Positions 37,643 to 45,556 of a stretch of DNA of 64,000 nt are shown piece by piece. The notes beneath the pieces are model-generated. The model did not search any database, was not told the origin of the DNA, and was given only the letters and a program-made list of their open reading frames with translations. A program made the translations under genes and the position numbers. Source of the DNA: RBG-16-34-14 sp963727535 (GTDB lineage Bacteria; Bacteroidota; Ignavibacteria; Ignavibacteriales; Ignavibacteriaceae); NCBI GenBank assembly GCA_963727535.1, contig CAVSGR010000001.1:248001-312000 (forward strand), in the 5' to 3' direction. How positions within the stretch are numbered: position 1 is the stretch's first letter; each line of letters opens with the position of its first letter.

Positions 37643-37991
37643 CCGTTAAAGTGAATCCTTGCAAAACAGCAGTTGAATCCTCGCCCGAAATTATACGTAC
37701 ACAACTTGCAGTATCGGGATGTGCGGGGGTCGAGCCGTTTATTATTGTAGATTTTATGTAGGAAGCATCACCGGTAATTCCGTAATTGCTTGTTAATACT
37801 ATATTTTTTCCGTTAAAGTTGATATTCTCATAATAAGTTCCTGAAGCAACAAGAACAGTATCGCCGTTTGTAGAGGCATTGATTGCTCCCTGGATTGTTG
37901 TAAAATCCTGCGGAACTTTGATAGTATTTGCATTTGAAAGTGAGAAAACAAAAAGTACCAGAAAAAAAGTTGAATAAAGTAAAGTTCTCAT
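37617..37991 (-). CDS. N-terminal part of the T9SS beta-helix protein
   Basis: 124 residues: signal peptide (LLYSTFFLVLFVFSLSNA), then IKVPQDFTTIQGAINASTNGDTVLVASGTYYENINFNGKN in blocks, the standard opening of pectinesterase-like beta-helix proteins, ending in GFTLTGGKGTKW. Removing one A after TGG gives GTKW-YDEHGAGTYIEGGG and joins the downstream part. The two are one gene of about 705 residues. Confidence 0.8.
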   Translation of the reverse strand: MRTLLYSTFFLVLFVFSLSNANTIKVPQDFTTIQGAINASTNGDTVLVASGTYYENINFNGKNIVLTSNYGITGDASYIKSTIINGSTPAHPDTASCVRIISGEDSTAVLQGFTLTGGKGTKWI

Positions 37992-38119
37992 AATTCCTCC
38001 GTTTTTAACTGCAAATGTATAGTGAAGAATTAGCGAATTCGTCCTTTTTCCTGAAACAGAACTATTTTGTAAAACTTTTTTATGGATTTGTATGGAAATG
38101 AATATTCTGAGGTGTTTCT

Positions 38120-39397
38120 CTAGTTCAGCTTAATAGTTTTTATTATGACATCATTAAATTTTCCAGCGTCAAAAATTTCCCCATTTCTCGAAAATTTATT
38201 CCATTGGCTGTTTGCAATAAAATAGAAATGATTATTAGTAATTGTTCCTAAAGTGATTTCTTCATAATCATGGTTATTGGCTTCCAAAACTCTTAAATCG
38301 ATGGCTTGTGCATAGTTTTCGTCAAGAGTTATTTCAACAACTCTTTGTGGATTTATTCCATTTTGTATGGCAATAATTTGATTATCCTTATAAAAATAAA
38401 TTCCATCGATACCTAATAACGTATTGTTTGTTAAATTTCTTATCTCTTTAACTTTGGATGTTTTATTATCATATAAGAATAAACCGCGGGAGTAATCGGC
38501 AAAAATAATATATCTTTCATCATCTGTAAAAGTCAGACCTTGTAGACTTATAAAATTGGTGTCCGAAAGGAATATTTGAGGTTTAAAATCGGGTGAAGAG
38601 AATTTATAAATTTTACCGGCGTAGCTATCTGAAGCATAAACATTTCCCACTGAATCAAGGATAAGATCACCAAGCCAATGCTTTTCCAAAGAATCTTTGG
38701 CAAGAGTAGTTTTTAATAATTTCTCTTTTGCACCCAGATCATAACAAAAAATACCTGAATTTCCATTTAATGAATCAACAAAGTTTTTCGATTGCGGCTG
38801 ATAAACAAATGTACCCCATAAAAGTTTTTTGTTGTAATCTATTTTTAGTCCGGCAACACTTCCAAAATTTTCATCGTCACTCTGCCACAATATCTTATTC
38901 TCTTTATCAACATTATAAATTACACCTTTATAAATACTGCTTATAAAAAAGCTGGAATCAACATTATTTAATACAAGACCTTCTGCTATTACTTGTTTTG
39001 CAGGAAGTTTTGCGACTGTCCTGCTAATTTCCATTGCTTGCTGGTTGGCTAAATTTTGTTCCGATAAGCTTTTAAATTCCGGATCATTTATTAGATCCTT
39101 CAAGTCTTCATCTTTATCTAATGGATATACAAATCCAAAACTTAAACCTTTCTTTAATAATTGCAGAGCTTCCTTCTTTTGGTCGTTAAACAAATACGCG
39201 ATAGCCAAATTATAAATGTATGATTGATGGGTATTACTCAATTCATACGCCCGTTTCATGTTTTTAAGGAAATCCTTATAGTTATGGGCATAATATGCCT
39301 GGAAGGCAAGCTTATTATAAAAGCGGGAATTATTTTCGTTTTGTGAAAATATAATTGTGGACGATAAAACCAAGAGAATTATAATAAACTTTTTCAT
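38120..39397 (-). CDS. Exported TPR plus SMP-30/gluconolactonase-like propeller protein
   Basis: 425 residues: signal peptide (IIILLVLSSTIIFSQ), a short TPR-like helical part (about 25-125, AFQAYYAHNYKDFLKNMKRAYEL and LAIAYLFNDQKKEALQLLKKGL), then a six-bladed-propeller-like part (about 140-425) with SMP-30/NHL-type phrases (GDLILDSVGNVYASDSYAGKIYKF, LQGLTFTDDERYIIFADYSRGLFLY, GIDGIYFYKDNQIIAIQNG). It is a possible lactonase or a non-enzymatic sensor; metal ligands could not be confirmed by eye. It lies just downstream of the AraC-type regulator, 63 bp apart and on the same strand, so it could belong to that operon. Confidence 0.65.
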   Translation of the reverse strand: MKKFIIILLVLSSTIIFSQNENNSRFYNKLAFQAYYAHNYKDFLKNMKRAYELSNTHQSYIYNLAIAYLFNDQKKEALQLLKKGLSFGFVYPLDKDEDLKDLINDPEFKSLSEQNLANQQAMEISRTVAKLPAKQVIAEGLVLNNVDSSFFISSIYKGVIYNVDKENKILWQSDDENFGSVAGLKIDYNKKLLWGTFVYQPQSKNFVDSLNGNSGIFCYDLGAKEKLLKTTLAKDSLEKHWLGDLILDSVGNVYASDSYAGKIYKFSSPDFKPQIFLSDTNFISLQGLTFTDDERYIIFADYSRGLFLYDNKTSKVKEIRNLTNNTLLGIDGIYFYKDNQIIAIQNGINPQRVVEITLDENYAQAIDLRVLEANNHDYEEITLGTITNNHFYFIANSQWNKFSRNGEIFDAGKFNDVIIKTIKLN

Positions 39398-39460
39398 GAT
39401 TTTAAGAAATATAAATTTATTTTGGATATAAGTCGTTCTTATCCAGGTATAAGAACTATT

Positions 39461-40549
39461 TTAGTTTATTGTTGCTTGTTTCCGGTACTGAGTTGGTGTG
39501 TAGCCAGTTTGTCTTTTAAACGCAGTATTAAATGCTGACTTTGAATTGAATCCCGATTCATAAAGAACTTCAAGGACAGTTTTTTTCGCATCATTAGTTT
39601 CATTTAACTGTTTCTTTGCCTCTTCAATTCTGTATGAATTAATAAAGTCATAAAAATTCTTTCCCAATGATTCATTAATAACCTGTGAAAGATATTTTGT
39701 TGAAACATTCAGATTCTGTGCTACTTCAGATATAGTTAATTCCGGGCTAAGATATGGTTTATCTGAACTAAAATAATCCTCAAGTTTTTGTAAGTACTCT
39801 TTTTTTTCTGCATCGGTCAACCGGGATTGTTCATACTTTTGCGGTTTTTCAGTTTCAGCAATTCCGGTAAAAATCTCCGGGTGCTGGAGTGCCTTGTAAA
39901 ATATAAGAATGGCAAAAATAAAATTTATCATTAAAGAAACGAAAGTCAGGTAGCTTTCACCGGTTGTGGTCAGGAAATTTAAGTCAGCAAAAACAAAACT
40001 AAAAAGATCAACCATCCACATTATAAAAAAAGCTCCTACAACATAAAGCATCCAGGTAAGATTTAACTTCTCGATTGATGAGTAATAATTTTTTATTTCT
40101 TTCCTGTAGTAAATAATAACTACGAAACAGGCTATCATATAAAGTACAGTCTGAAGATGGAAAACACTGTACAAATAAATAAAAAGGATTTTTATCCTGA
40201 AAAGGGCTTTTAAGAATGCTAAAGCGAATATGATAAGGTGTATTAACTGAACAGGCCTGAGAGAAAAATCTTTTTGAGTTATTGATCTTGAATAAAGATA
40301 GAGCAGGGGACCAAATAAATATCCAAACGACCAGCCTATTCCACTAAACCATCTCAGGTTTAACCCTGTTGCTTTTTCAATAGGAATGAGAACAAAATCA
40401 ATAATATATAATGCATTAGCAAAAAGAAAAGCTGCAAGAATTTTATGACTGATTACCTTTCCCTTTTTATGAGAAAAGGCAAATGCGGAGAAAATCAGCA
40501 GCAATATTGCTGTGAGTATTGCTACTGTGTCTATTGTTTTACTGCTCAT
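39461..40549 (-). CDS. Membrane AraC-family transcriptional regulator (multi-helix N-terminus plus HTH)
   Basis: 362 residues. The first ~230 contain about seven hydrophobic helices (from AILTAILLLIFSAFAF to FIFAILIFYKAL). The last ~105 are an AraC/XylS helix-turn-helix: LTISEVAQNLNVSTKYLSQVINESLGKNFYDFINSYRIEEAKKQL in sections, and VLYESGFNSKSAFNTAFKRQTGYTPTQYRKQ. Such fusions sense a signal in the membrane and bind DNA directly. It is divergent from the outer-membrane barrel gene at 40937, and a 34-nt element repeated at 41.77 kb lies in the shared promoter region, making that element a candidate operator. Confidence 0.88.
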   Translation of the reverse strand: MSSKTIDTVAILTAILLLIFSAFAFSHKKGKVISHKILAAFLFANALYIIDFVLIPIEKATGLNLRWFSGIGWSFGYLFGPLLYLYSRSITQKDFSLRPVQLIHLIIFALAFLKALFRIKILFIYLYSVFHLQTVLYMIACFVVIIYYRKEIKNYYSSIEKLNLTWMLYVVGAFFIMWMVDLFSFVFADLNFLTTTGESYLTFVSLMINFIFAILIFYKALQHPEIFTGIAETEKPQKYEQSRLTDAEKKEYLQKLEDYFSSDKPYLSPELTISEVAQNLNVSTKYLSQVINESLGKNFYDFINSYRIEEAKKQLNETNDAKKTVLEVLYESGFNSKSAFNTAFKRQTGYTPTQYRKQATIN

Positions 40550-40936
40550 CTAAAATGCTGTGATAATAAAAAATTCAAGCTTAAAAAAAATTAGTGAAGT
40601 TTGTCTGTTAAATCAATTCTTATGATTAAAATTATAGATGAATTATTGGTGATACGAATTCTTTCGGGTGACAATCTGACCAAAAAATCCAAGCATTTGA
40701 GTGAATAGTATGAAACTATCACAATCATTAATTCTTTTTTTGTTTTTGAAGTTTCTTTAGTAACAAGCAAAGATTTTTACTTGCTAATTGTTAAACATAT
40801 GTTGTTTATATGAAATAAAATTGACAACTTAACCCTGCAAATACTATCAATACTCAGGGGAGATATTGGAAGATTCTAATAGTCATTTATTGTCCCGCGA
40901 GTATTGTTGATAATATCATTTTTTTTGGAGGGAATT
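40550..40936. other. Divergent promoter region of the AraC-type regulator and barrel gene
   Basis: 387 bases with no gene. Contains one copy of a 34-nt element (40677-40710) that recurs upstream of the small-protein gene at 41865. A strong GGAGG ribosome binding site precedes ATG 40937. No other structure was recognised. Confidence 0.45.
40677..40710 (+). promoter_or_regulatory. Candidate operator, copy 1 of a 34-nt repeated element
   Basis: It matches 41766-41799 at 31 of 34 positions; the cores TCCAAGCATTTG and GTGAATAGTA are identical. It lies between the AraC-type regulator and the outer-membrane barrel gene, about 227 bp before the latter's start. Regulatory function is inferred from conservation and position only. 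Confidence 0.5.
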
Positions 40937-41620
40937 ATGAAAAATATTTTTATAATACTTCTTGCGTCTCTCTTAACTTTTCTTGTATCGTCTATAAATG
41001 CTCAAATTAAACTCGGTCTCCAAGGAGGAGTCAATCTTGCTGATGTTAATGCAGACCAACTACCAACAGGTTGGGAGACAAGTACACGAACAGGATTTAT
41101 GGTTGGAGGTATCTTTAACTATAGTTTTTTTCCTATCTTAAGCTTACAAGCGGAACCGGCATTTATTCAGAAAGGTGCTGCCATTGATGCTACTACAACG
41201 GAAAATGGTGTAAATATTAAATTCAAGGCAACTTATTCCGCAAACTACATTGATGTTCCGGTTTTACTAAAAGCCACGTTTGGAAAAGGACCAGTAAAAC
41301 CTTTTGTATTAGCTGGAGCTTCTATTGCATTTTTACTTGGAGACGTTAAATTGACTCTAGATAAAGCTACCTTAGCGGATGGACAAGATGTAACAAGCCA
41401 GATACCAAGCAGTGAAAAGGAACAAATACAAAAAGGTAAAAGTACAGATTTTATACTGAATTTTGGTGGTGGGGTAATGATTCCCGTTGGACCGATTGAT
41501 ATTTTTATAGAAGGGCAGTATAACTTAGGAATTCAAAATATTAATGATGAGCCTAACGATAACACAAAAATTAAAAACAAAGGTATCCAGATTAAGGCAG
41601 GAGCATTGTATGCATTGTAG
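40937..41620 (+). CDS. Outer-membrane beta-barrel protein (PorT/OmpW-like porin family)
   Basis: About 227 residues: a signal peptide (IFIILLASLLTFLVSSINAQ), then LGLQGGVNLADV, PILSLQAEPAFIQKGA, SANYIDVPVLLKATFGKGPVKPFVLAGASIAFLLG, FGGGVMIPVGPIDIFIEGQYNLGI and a C-terminal strand IKAGALYAL. This pattern of alternating strands is the outer-membrane beta-barrel (OMP_b-brl_2) type found in Bacteroidota. ATG 40937 is chosen because GGAGG is directly upstream; the frame also contains an earlier unused start at 40904. It is divergent from the AraC-type regulator and is closed by a hairpin terminator at 41662. Confidence 0.85.
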   Translation: MKNIFIILLASLLTFLVSSINAQIKLGLQGGVNLADVNADQLPTGWETSTRTGFMVGGIFNYSFFPILSLQAEPAFIQKGAAIDATTTENGVNIKFKATYSANYIDVPVLLKATFGKGPVKPFVLAGASIAFLLGDVKLTLDKATLADGQDVTSQIPSSEKEQIQKGKSTDFILNFGGGVMIPVGPIDIFIEGQYNLGIQNINDEPNDNTKIKNKGIQIKAGALYAL

Positions 41621-41661
41621 TGTGTAACTTAATAATTGATTTTCCAACATTAAGTTTTCTT

Positions 41662-41692
41662 AAAACCCTGCATAAACATGCAGGTTTTTTTT
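41662..41692 (+). terminator. Intrinsic terminator after the barrel gene
   Basis: CTGCAT/ATGCAG stem extended by AAAAC/GTTTT with one bulged base and a 4-nt loop, followed by a run of eight T. It separates the barrel gene from the small-protein cluster. Confidence 0.8.
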
Positions 41693-41765
41693 ATAATAAG
41701 TCAATTCGCTCTTCTCTTCTAAACAATTTACTGAAATACTACGATAACAGCTGATTTTTCATTTT

Positions 41766-41799
41766 TGACTGAAAAATCCAAGCATTTGCGTGAATAGTA
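41766..41799 (+). promoter_or_regulatory. Candidate operator, copy 2 of the 34-nt repeated element
   Basis: Three mismatches to the copy at 40677. It sits about 66 bp before the first gene of the small-protein cluster, a suitable place for an activator or promoter element. A looser partial match (ATTTGAATGAATAG at 47473-47486) precedes the GAF kinase and may be chance. Confidence 0.5.
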
Positions 41800-41864
41800 C
41801 AAGATAGCCATAGACTTTTCTTCTACTTTTACAATAGTAATTCCGAGGTACATAATCAAAAATA

Positions 41865-42317
41865 ATGAGCTTATTAGTGAAATTGATAAAAGTTAAAGGA
41901 TTGTACTCTGATATAGGAATAATTGAGTTTGAAAACATGAAATCAATTGACCTTAATGAATTTACAGACGAACACCAACTGGAGATTCCATTTGGTAGTT
42001 CGGTAGAACTTTCTATTGAATACGATGAGAATAATTTTCTTTCTGGAAAAGATAATATAGTCTGGGCAACATACGACTTAAGACAGGCGGAGATTATTCA
42101 AAATACCCTCCTCGCACAAAATATTAATTCTGAAACTGTTCATTTAAATTTTGGCGGGCGGCAGTTAATTCTCATAAAAATTACAAATCAATCTGATATG
42201 AAAGATGCAAGCGATTTTATCTGGAAAAATGACAACGGTTTACGTCTCAAACCCGATTGGAGTTATCCGGATGGAGAAAAAAATAAAAGTTTTGAACAAT
42301 GGCTGAGTGGTCATTAA
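41865..42317 (+). CDS. Cytoplasmic protein with a DUF2007-like (putative signal-transducing) segment
   Basis: 150 residues without signal peptide. The middle IVWATYDLRQAEIIQNTLLAQNINSETVHLNFGGRQLILIKI resembles DUF2007, a small fold thought to act in signalling. The first ~60 residues are an unrecognised beta-rich part. It is the first gene of the small-protein cluster and follows the 34-nt element. The match is by pattern only. Confidence 0.5.
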   Translation: MSLLVKLIKVKGLYSDIGIIEFENMKSIDLNEFTDEHQLEIPFGSSVELSIEYDENNFLSGKDNIVWATYDLRQAEIIQNTLLAQNINSETVHLNFGGRQLILIKITNQSDMKDASDFIWKNDNGLRLKPDWSYPDGEKNKSFEQWLSGH

Positions 42318-42364
42318 AATCATAAATAATAATTATTCTAAAACAAATAAAAAGGAGTTATATA

Positions 42365-42649
42365 ATGGCATACATACTAGTTCATCACAAGATTGAAGAT
42401 TACAATAAATGGAAACCTGCTTTTGACGATAACGCAGGCGATAGAGCAGAACACGGTTCAACAGGTGGAAAAATTTTTAGAAATGCAGATGAACCCAATG
42501 ATATTTTTGTCCTTTTGGAGATAAGCAGCGTTGAAGAAGGAAAAAAGTTTGCTCAATCCGATAGCCTTAAAGAAGCTATGCAAAAAGCCGGCGTTATAAG
42601 CATGCCGGAAGTCTATTTTCTTGAAGAAGCTGCAACAACAGCAAAATAA
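42365..42649 (+). CDS. Small dimeric alpha/beta-barrel protein (antibiotic biosynthesis monooxygenase-like)
   Basis: 94 residues, no signal peptide. ILVHHKIEDYNKWKPAFDDN, then GGKIFRNADEPNDIFVLLEISSVEEGKKFAQSDSLKEAMQKAGVI, is typical of a ferredoxin-like dimeric barrel, the fold of ABM-type monooxygenases and related cyclases. No catalytic residue can be named. AAAAGGAG lies just before ATG. Probably a soluble small-molecule-binding or oxygenase-like protein. It is the first of several such folds in the cluster. Confidence 0.65.
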   Translation: MAYILVHHKIEDYNKWKPAFDDNAGDRAEHGSTGGKIFRNADEPNDIFVLLEISSVEEGKKFAQSDSLKEAMQKAGVISMPEVYFLEEAATTAK

Positions 42650-42705
42650 ATAACAATAAAATTATGAACATCCAAAAATATTCATAAATGAAAGGATAAA
42701 AGTAA

Positions 42706-43131
42706 ATGTCAAAAGAAGATGATGTTCGTAAAGCATCGATGCAGTTCTACAATGCTTTAACTGACATGGGAAATGGGATAGCAGGAAAAATGGAAGACCT
42801 CTGGTCGCATGATGAAAATGTAACAGCTATGCATCCAATCGGCGGCAGGGATCTCGGATGGACTGCCGTTAAGAATTCATTCGATCAGGTTGCCGGAATT
42901 GCAGCTGATGGAAAGATCGAATTGAAGGATCAGCTTATTCGAGTTGTAGGTGATGTAGCTTACGAGATAGGTACTGAAACCGGAGGATTTAAGCTTGCCG
43001 GAAACGAAGTTAAGATAGGACAACGAGTCACTAATATTTATCAGCTTAAGGATGGACAGTGGAAGGTGATTCATCACCATGCAGATACATCCCCGGCAAT
43101 GCTTGATGTTCTCAGTAAATTAAAACCTTAA
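42706..43131 (+). CDS. NTF2/SnoaL-like protein (DUF4440 / SnoaL_3 type)
   Basis: 141 residues without signal peptide. The cone-shaped NTF2 fold is suggested by ASMQFYNALTDMGNGIAGKMEDLWSHDENVTAMHPIGGRDLGW at the start and the ending YQLKDGQWKVIHHHADTSP, both standard for the SnoaL_3 group of calcium/calmodulin-kinase-association-like domains. Some relatives are isomerases or dehydratases; no function is assigned here. Preceded by AAAGGA. Confidence 0.7.
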   Translation: MSKEDDVRKASMQFYNALTDMGNGIAGKMEDLWSHDENVTAMHPIGGRDLGWTAVKNSFDQVAGIAADGKIELKDQLIRVVGDVAYEIGTETGGFKLAGNEVKIGQRVTNIYQLKDGQWKVIHHHADTSPAMLDVLSKLKP

Positions 43132-43206
43132 AGTAAACAGTAGAATAACAAGTTCTTAATTTTGAATTCAAATAACTGGTTCACTAATTAAAAAAGGAGT
43201 AGTGCT

Positions 43207-43644
43207 ATGAAAAACTTATTTGCAGTTCTTTTTATGTTCATTTTGTTTATAACAATGAACAATACAGTCCTTGCACAGGAGGCGCAGGGAAATGTTTTTG
43301 TAATGACAAACTTTGAAAGAGCTTTTCCTGATGACGGTTCGGCAAGAGAACTCGATTCACTTGCAACTCTTTATATGGATAAGCTTTATGGAAGTGATAA
43401 TCAATATGTCGTCAGTTTTAAGGCTGTCCGGCACTGGTGGGGACATAATAACAGAGACTTCATAGGAATTATGGAAGTTAAAACATGGGATGATGTTATT
43501 AAAGCTGAGCAAAGAGCAAATGAACTTTTTGAAAAAGCCTGGTCGACAAAGGAAGCCAGAGATGCTTTTAATAAAGCATACAACAAATACTTTACCGGTA
43601 AACACTCAGATGAAATTTATAGACAGGTTGTTTTCGGAAAATAG
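43207..43644 (+). CDS. Exported small protein, first copy of a tandem duplicate
   Basis: 145 residues: signal peptide (LFAVLFMFILFITMNNTVLAQ) and a ~120-residue domain with NVFVMTNFERAFPDDGSARELDSL, VVSFKAVRHWWGHNNRDFIGIMEVKTWDDVIKAEQRANELFE and GKHSDEIYRQVVFGK. The beta-alpha-beta rhythm suggests a dimeric alpha/beta barrel, but I recognise no named family. The HWWGHNNRDF block is strikingly conserved with the next gene. The GGAG site is ideal. The unit from 43158 is repeated 566 bp later. Confidence 0.7.
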   Translation: MKNLFAVLFMFILFITMNNTVLAQEAQGNVFVMTNFERAFPDDGSARELDSLATLYMDKLYGSDNQYVVSFKAVRHWWGHNNRDFIGIMEVKTWDDVIKAEQRANELFEKAWSTKEARDAFNKAYNKYFTGKHSDEIYRQVVFGK

Positions 43645-43670
43645 CGGTTGAGTTAATTTCATAACAACAG

Positions 43671-43697
43671 AAGGAGATAAATAAGAATTATCTCCTT
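43671..43697. terminator. Hairpin after the first duplicate
   Basis: Perfect 10-bp stem AAGGAGATAA / TTATCTCCTT with a 7-nt loop, followed by TTAATTATT. It is a likely weak terminator or mRNA-stabilising hairpin. An almost identical one follows the second duplicate. Confidence 0.65.
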
Positions 43698-43772
43698 TTA
43701 ATTATTCAAGCATTTAACAAAAGAATTTTGAATTCAAATAACTGGTTCACTAACTAAAAAAGGAGTAGCTCT

Positions 43773-44210
43773 ATGAAAAACTTATTCTCAATTCTTTTTC
43801 TGTTCATTGTATTTATTTCAATGAACAGTTCATTAAAAGCGCAAGAAGCCCAAGGAAATGTATTTATAGTAACAAACTATGAGAGAGCTTTCCCTGAAGA
43901 CGGTTCTGCAGGAGAACTCGATTCACTTACTACGCTTTTAGCAAACACAATTTATGGAAGTGATAATGAATATGTAGTCAGTCAAAAAGTTCTCCAGCAT
44001 TGGTGGGGACATAACAACAGGGATTTTATCCAGGTTGTTGAAGTAAAATCGTGGGATGATGTTATCAAAGCTAATCAAAGAGCAACTGAACTTTTTAAGC
44101 AAAAATGGTCAACAGAGGAAGAAAGAGAAAATTTCAACAAAGCAAACGGAAAGTACTTTACCGGCAAACACTCAGATGAAATTTACAGACAGGTTGTTTT
44201 CGGTAAATAG
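43773..44210 (+). CDS. Exported small protein, second copy of the tandem duplicate
   Basis: 145 residues, same length as its neighbour and clearly its paralogue: signal peptide (LFSILFLFIVFISMNSSLKAQ), NVFIVTNYERAFPEDGSAGELDSL, LQHWWGHNNRDFIQVVEVKSWDDVI and GKHSDEIYRQVVFGK. The 5' non-coding region (from AATTTTGAATTCAAATAACT) is duplicated with it. The copies differ enough in the middle to have been separate for some time, while the ends are held. Function unknown. Confidence 0.7.
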   Translation: MKNLFSILFLFIVFISMNSSLKAQEAQGNVFIVTNYERAFPEDGSAGELDSLTTLLANTIYGSDNEYVVSQKVLQHWWGHNNRDFIQVVEVKSWDDVIKANQRATELFKQKWSTEEERENFNKANGKYFTGKHSDEIYRQVVFGK

Positions 44211-44235
44211 TTCCGGCATTCAAAACCTGATTTAT

Positions 44236-44267
44236 AAAGGAGATAATGACAAAAAGTTATCTCCTTT
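44236..44267. terminator. Hairpin after the second duplicate
   Basis: 11-bp perfect stem AAAGGAGATAA / TTATCTCCTTT with a 10-nt loop, followed by AATTATTAAAATTTT. Near-identical stem to the hairpin at 43671, so the hairpin was probably part of the duplicated unit. Confidence 0.65.
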
Positions 44268-44352
44268 AATTATTAAAATTTTGGCAATAAGAGGCTTATT
44301 GCATATATGCACTTTTTAATTTTTTTTCAATAATCTGAAAGGTATTAGTACT

Positions 44353-44883
44353 ATGAAACTATTAATTAACAAAATTCTAAAAACAAGTTCATTGTTTTTT
44401 CTAATTGCTCTCATTTTTACAGCAGGATGCCAGCAGCCAAAACCAGATCCTTCTCAGGAACTGAAACCACTTGTTGATAAATATGTAGAAGTTTGGAATG
44501 GCGGGAACTTAAGCGAATTGGATGCGATTATGGATTCTAACTATATCTACCATTCGAACAAATTACCTGAAGTCAATGGTATTGACGGTCTAAAGAATGT
44601 AGTGTCAGCATTTAGAACAGCATATCCTGATCTGAAATTAGTTTTGGCAGACGCGGTCTATACGGATAATAAAGCCGTTGGTCGTTGGGTTATTACCGGT
44701 ACAAATACTGGTGCTGGCGCAATGCCTCCAACCGGAAAGTCAGTTAGTTTTTGGGGAATAGCCATCATACACATTGCCGATGGAAAACTTAAAGAAGAGT
44801 GGACAGCGTTTGACAATCAGTCATTAATGGAACAGCTTGGCTTTACGATGATGCCGCCTGCTGCATCCAAGAAAATGAAATAA
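44353..44883 (+). CDS. SnoaL-like (ester cyclase-type) lipoprotein, first copy
   Basis: 176 residues: lipoprotein signal with lipobox TAGC (LIALIFTAGCQQPKPDPS), then a SnoaL/ester cyclase domain: YVEVWNGGNLSELDAIMDSNYIYHS, GLKNVVSAFRTAYPDLKLVLADAV, GRWVITGTNTG and PPTGKSVSFWGIAIIHIADGKLKEEWTAFDNQSLMEQLGF in sections. The SnoaL_2-type family includes polyketide cyclases, but here it is anchored in the envelope with no polyketide genes, so it is probably a binding protein. It has a close paralogue directly downstream. Confidence 0.82.
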   Translation: MKLLINKILKTSSLFFLIALIFTAGCQQPKPDPSQELKPLVDKYVEVWNGGNLSELDAIMDSNYIYHSNKLPEVNGIDGLKNVVSAFRTAYPDLKLVLADAVYTDNKAVGRWVITGTNTGAGAMPPTGKSVSFWGIAIIHIADGKLKEEWTAFDNQSLMEQLGFTMMPPAASKKMK

Positions 44884-45007
44884 AAAATTTGAGAATGTTC
44901 ATTTTGAGTTATTCTTGGAATGGATAACCGAATGATTCTTCTATATAAGTCAGTGTACTTTATAGATTCAATTAATAAATTCATAAACTAAAAAAGGAGT
45001 GCGTGTT

Positions 45008-45529
45008 ATGAAAAAATTAAATAAAACAATTCTAAAAACAAGTTCATTGTTTTTAATTATGGCATTTATTGTTTTCACTGGATGCCAACAGCCAAAACCA
45101 GATCCTTCGGTAGAACTGAAACCGATCATTGATAAATATGTAGAAGTTTGGAATACCGGGAACTATGATGAACTAGACGCAATTGTTGATTCAACCTTTT
45201 TGCGCACTGTAAATACACAACCTGATGTTAAAGGTTTGGAAGGTATTAAAAAAGTTATATCTGCATTAAGAACAACATATCCTGATGTCAAGATAACTGT
45301 TGATAATGTATTATATTCAGAAGATGGTTTGGCAGGTCGTTGGATTTTAACCGGAACAAATACTGGTCCCGGTGAAATGCCTCCTACCGGTAAGCCTGTC
45401 AGCTTTTGGGGAGAAAGTATTTTTCACATTTCTAATGGGAAAATGACAAGAGAAATAGTTGCATATGATAACCAATCGTTAATGGAGCAGCTTGGTTTTA
45501 CAATGACGCCGCCTAAGAGTTCTAAATAA
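45008..45529 (+). CDS. SnoaL-like (ester cyclase-type) lipoprotein, second copy
   Basis: 173 residues, paralogue of the previous gene. Lipobox FTGC (AFIVFTGCQQPKPDPS), YVEVWNTGNYDELDAIVDS, RTTYPDVKITVDNV, GRWILTGTNTGPGEMPPTG and YDNQSLMEQLGF are shared. The putative active-site loop differs (LRTVNTQPDVKG against NKLPEVNG), so the two copies may bind different ligands. ATG 45008 follows AAAAAGGAGTG; the GTG at 44999 is inside the ribosome binding site and is rejected. Confidence 0.82.
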   Translation: MKKLNKTILKTSSLFLIMAFIVFTGCQQPKPDPSVELKPIIDKYVEVWNTGNYDELDAIVDSTFLRTVNTQPDVKGLEGIKKVISALRTTYPDVKITVDNVLYSEDGLAGRWILTGTNTGPGEMPPTGKPVSFWGESIFHISNGKMTREIVAYDNQSLMEQLGFTMTPPKSSK

Positions 45530-45556
45530 TTAATCAAATAATTTATTGGAGGCATT

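Larger units (their letters stand above)
43158..44210 (+). repeat. Tandem gene duplication with 566-bp period
   Basis: The leader and gene beginning at 43158 recur at 43724 with an exact 566-bp offset, which also equals the distance between start codons (43207, 43773) and between stops (43644, 44210). Leader identity is near complete over ~50 bases (only a few substitutions near the ribosome binding site), so the duplication included the 5' region. Confidence 0.8.
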
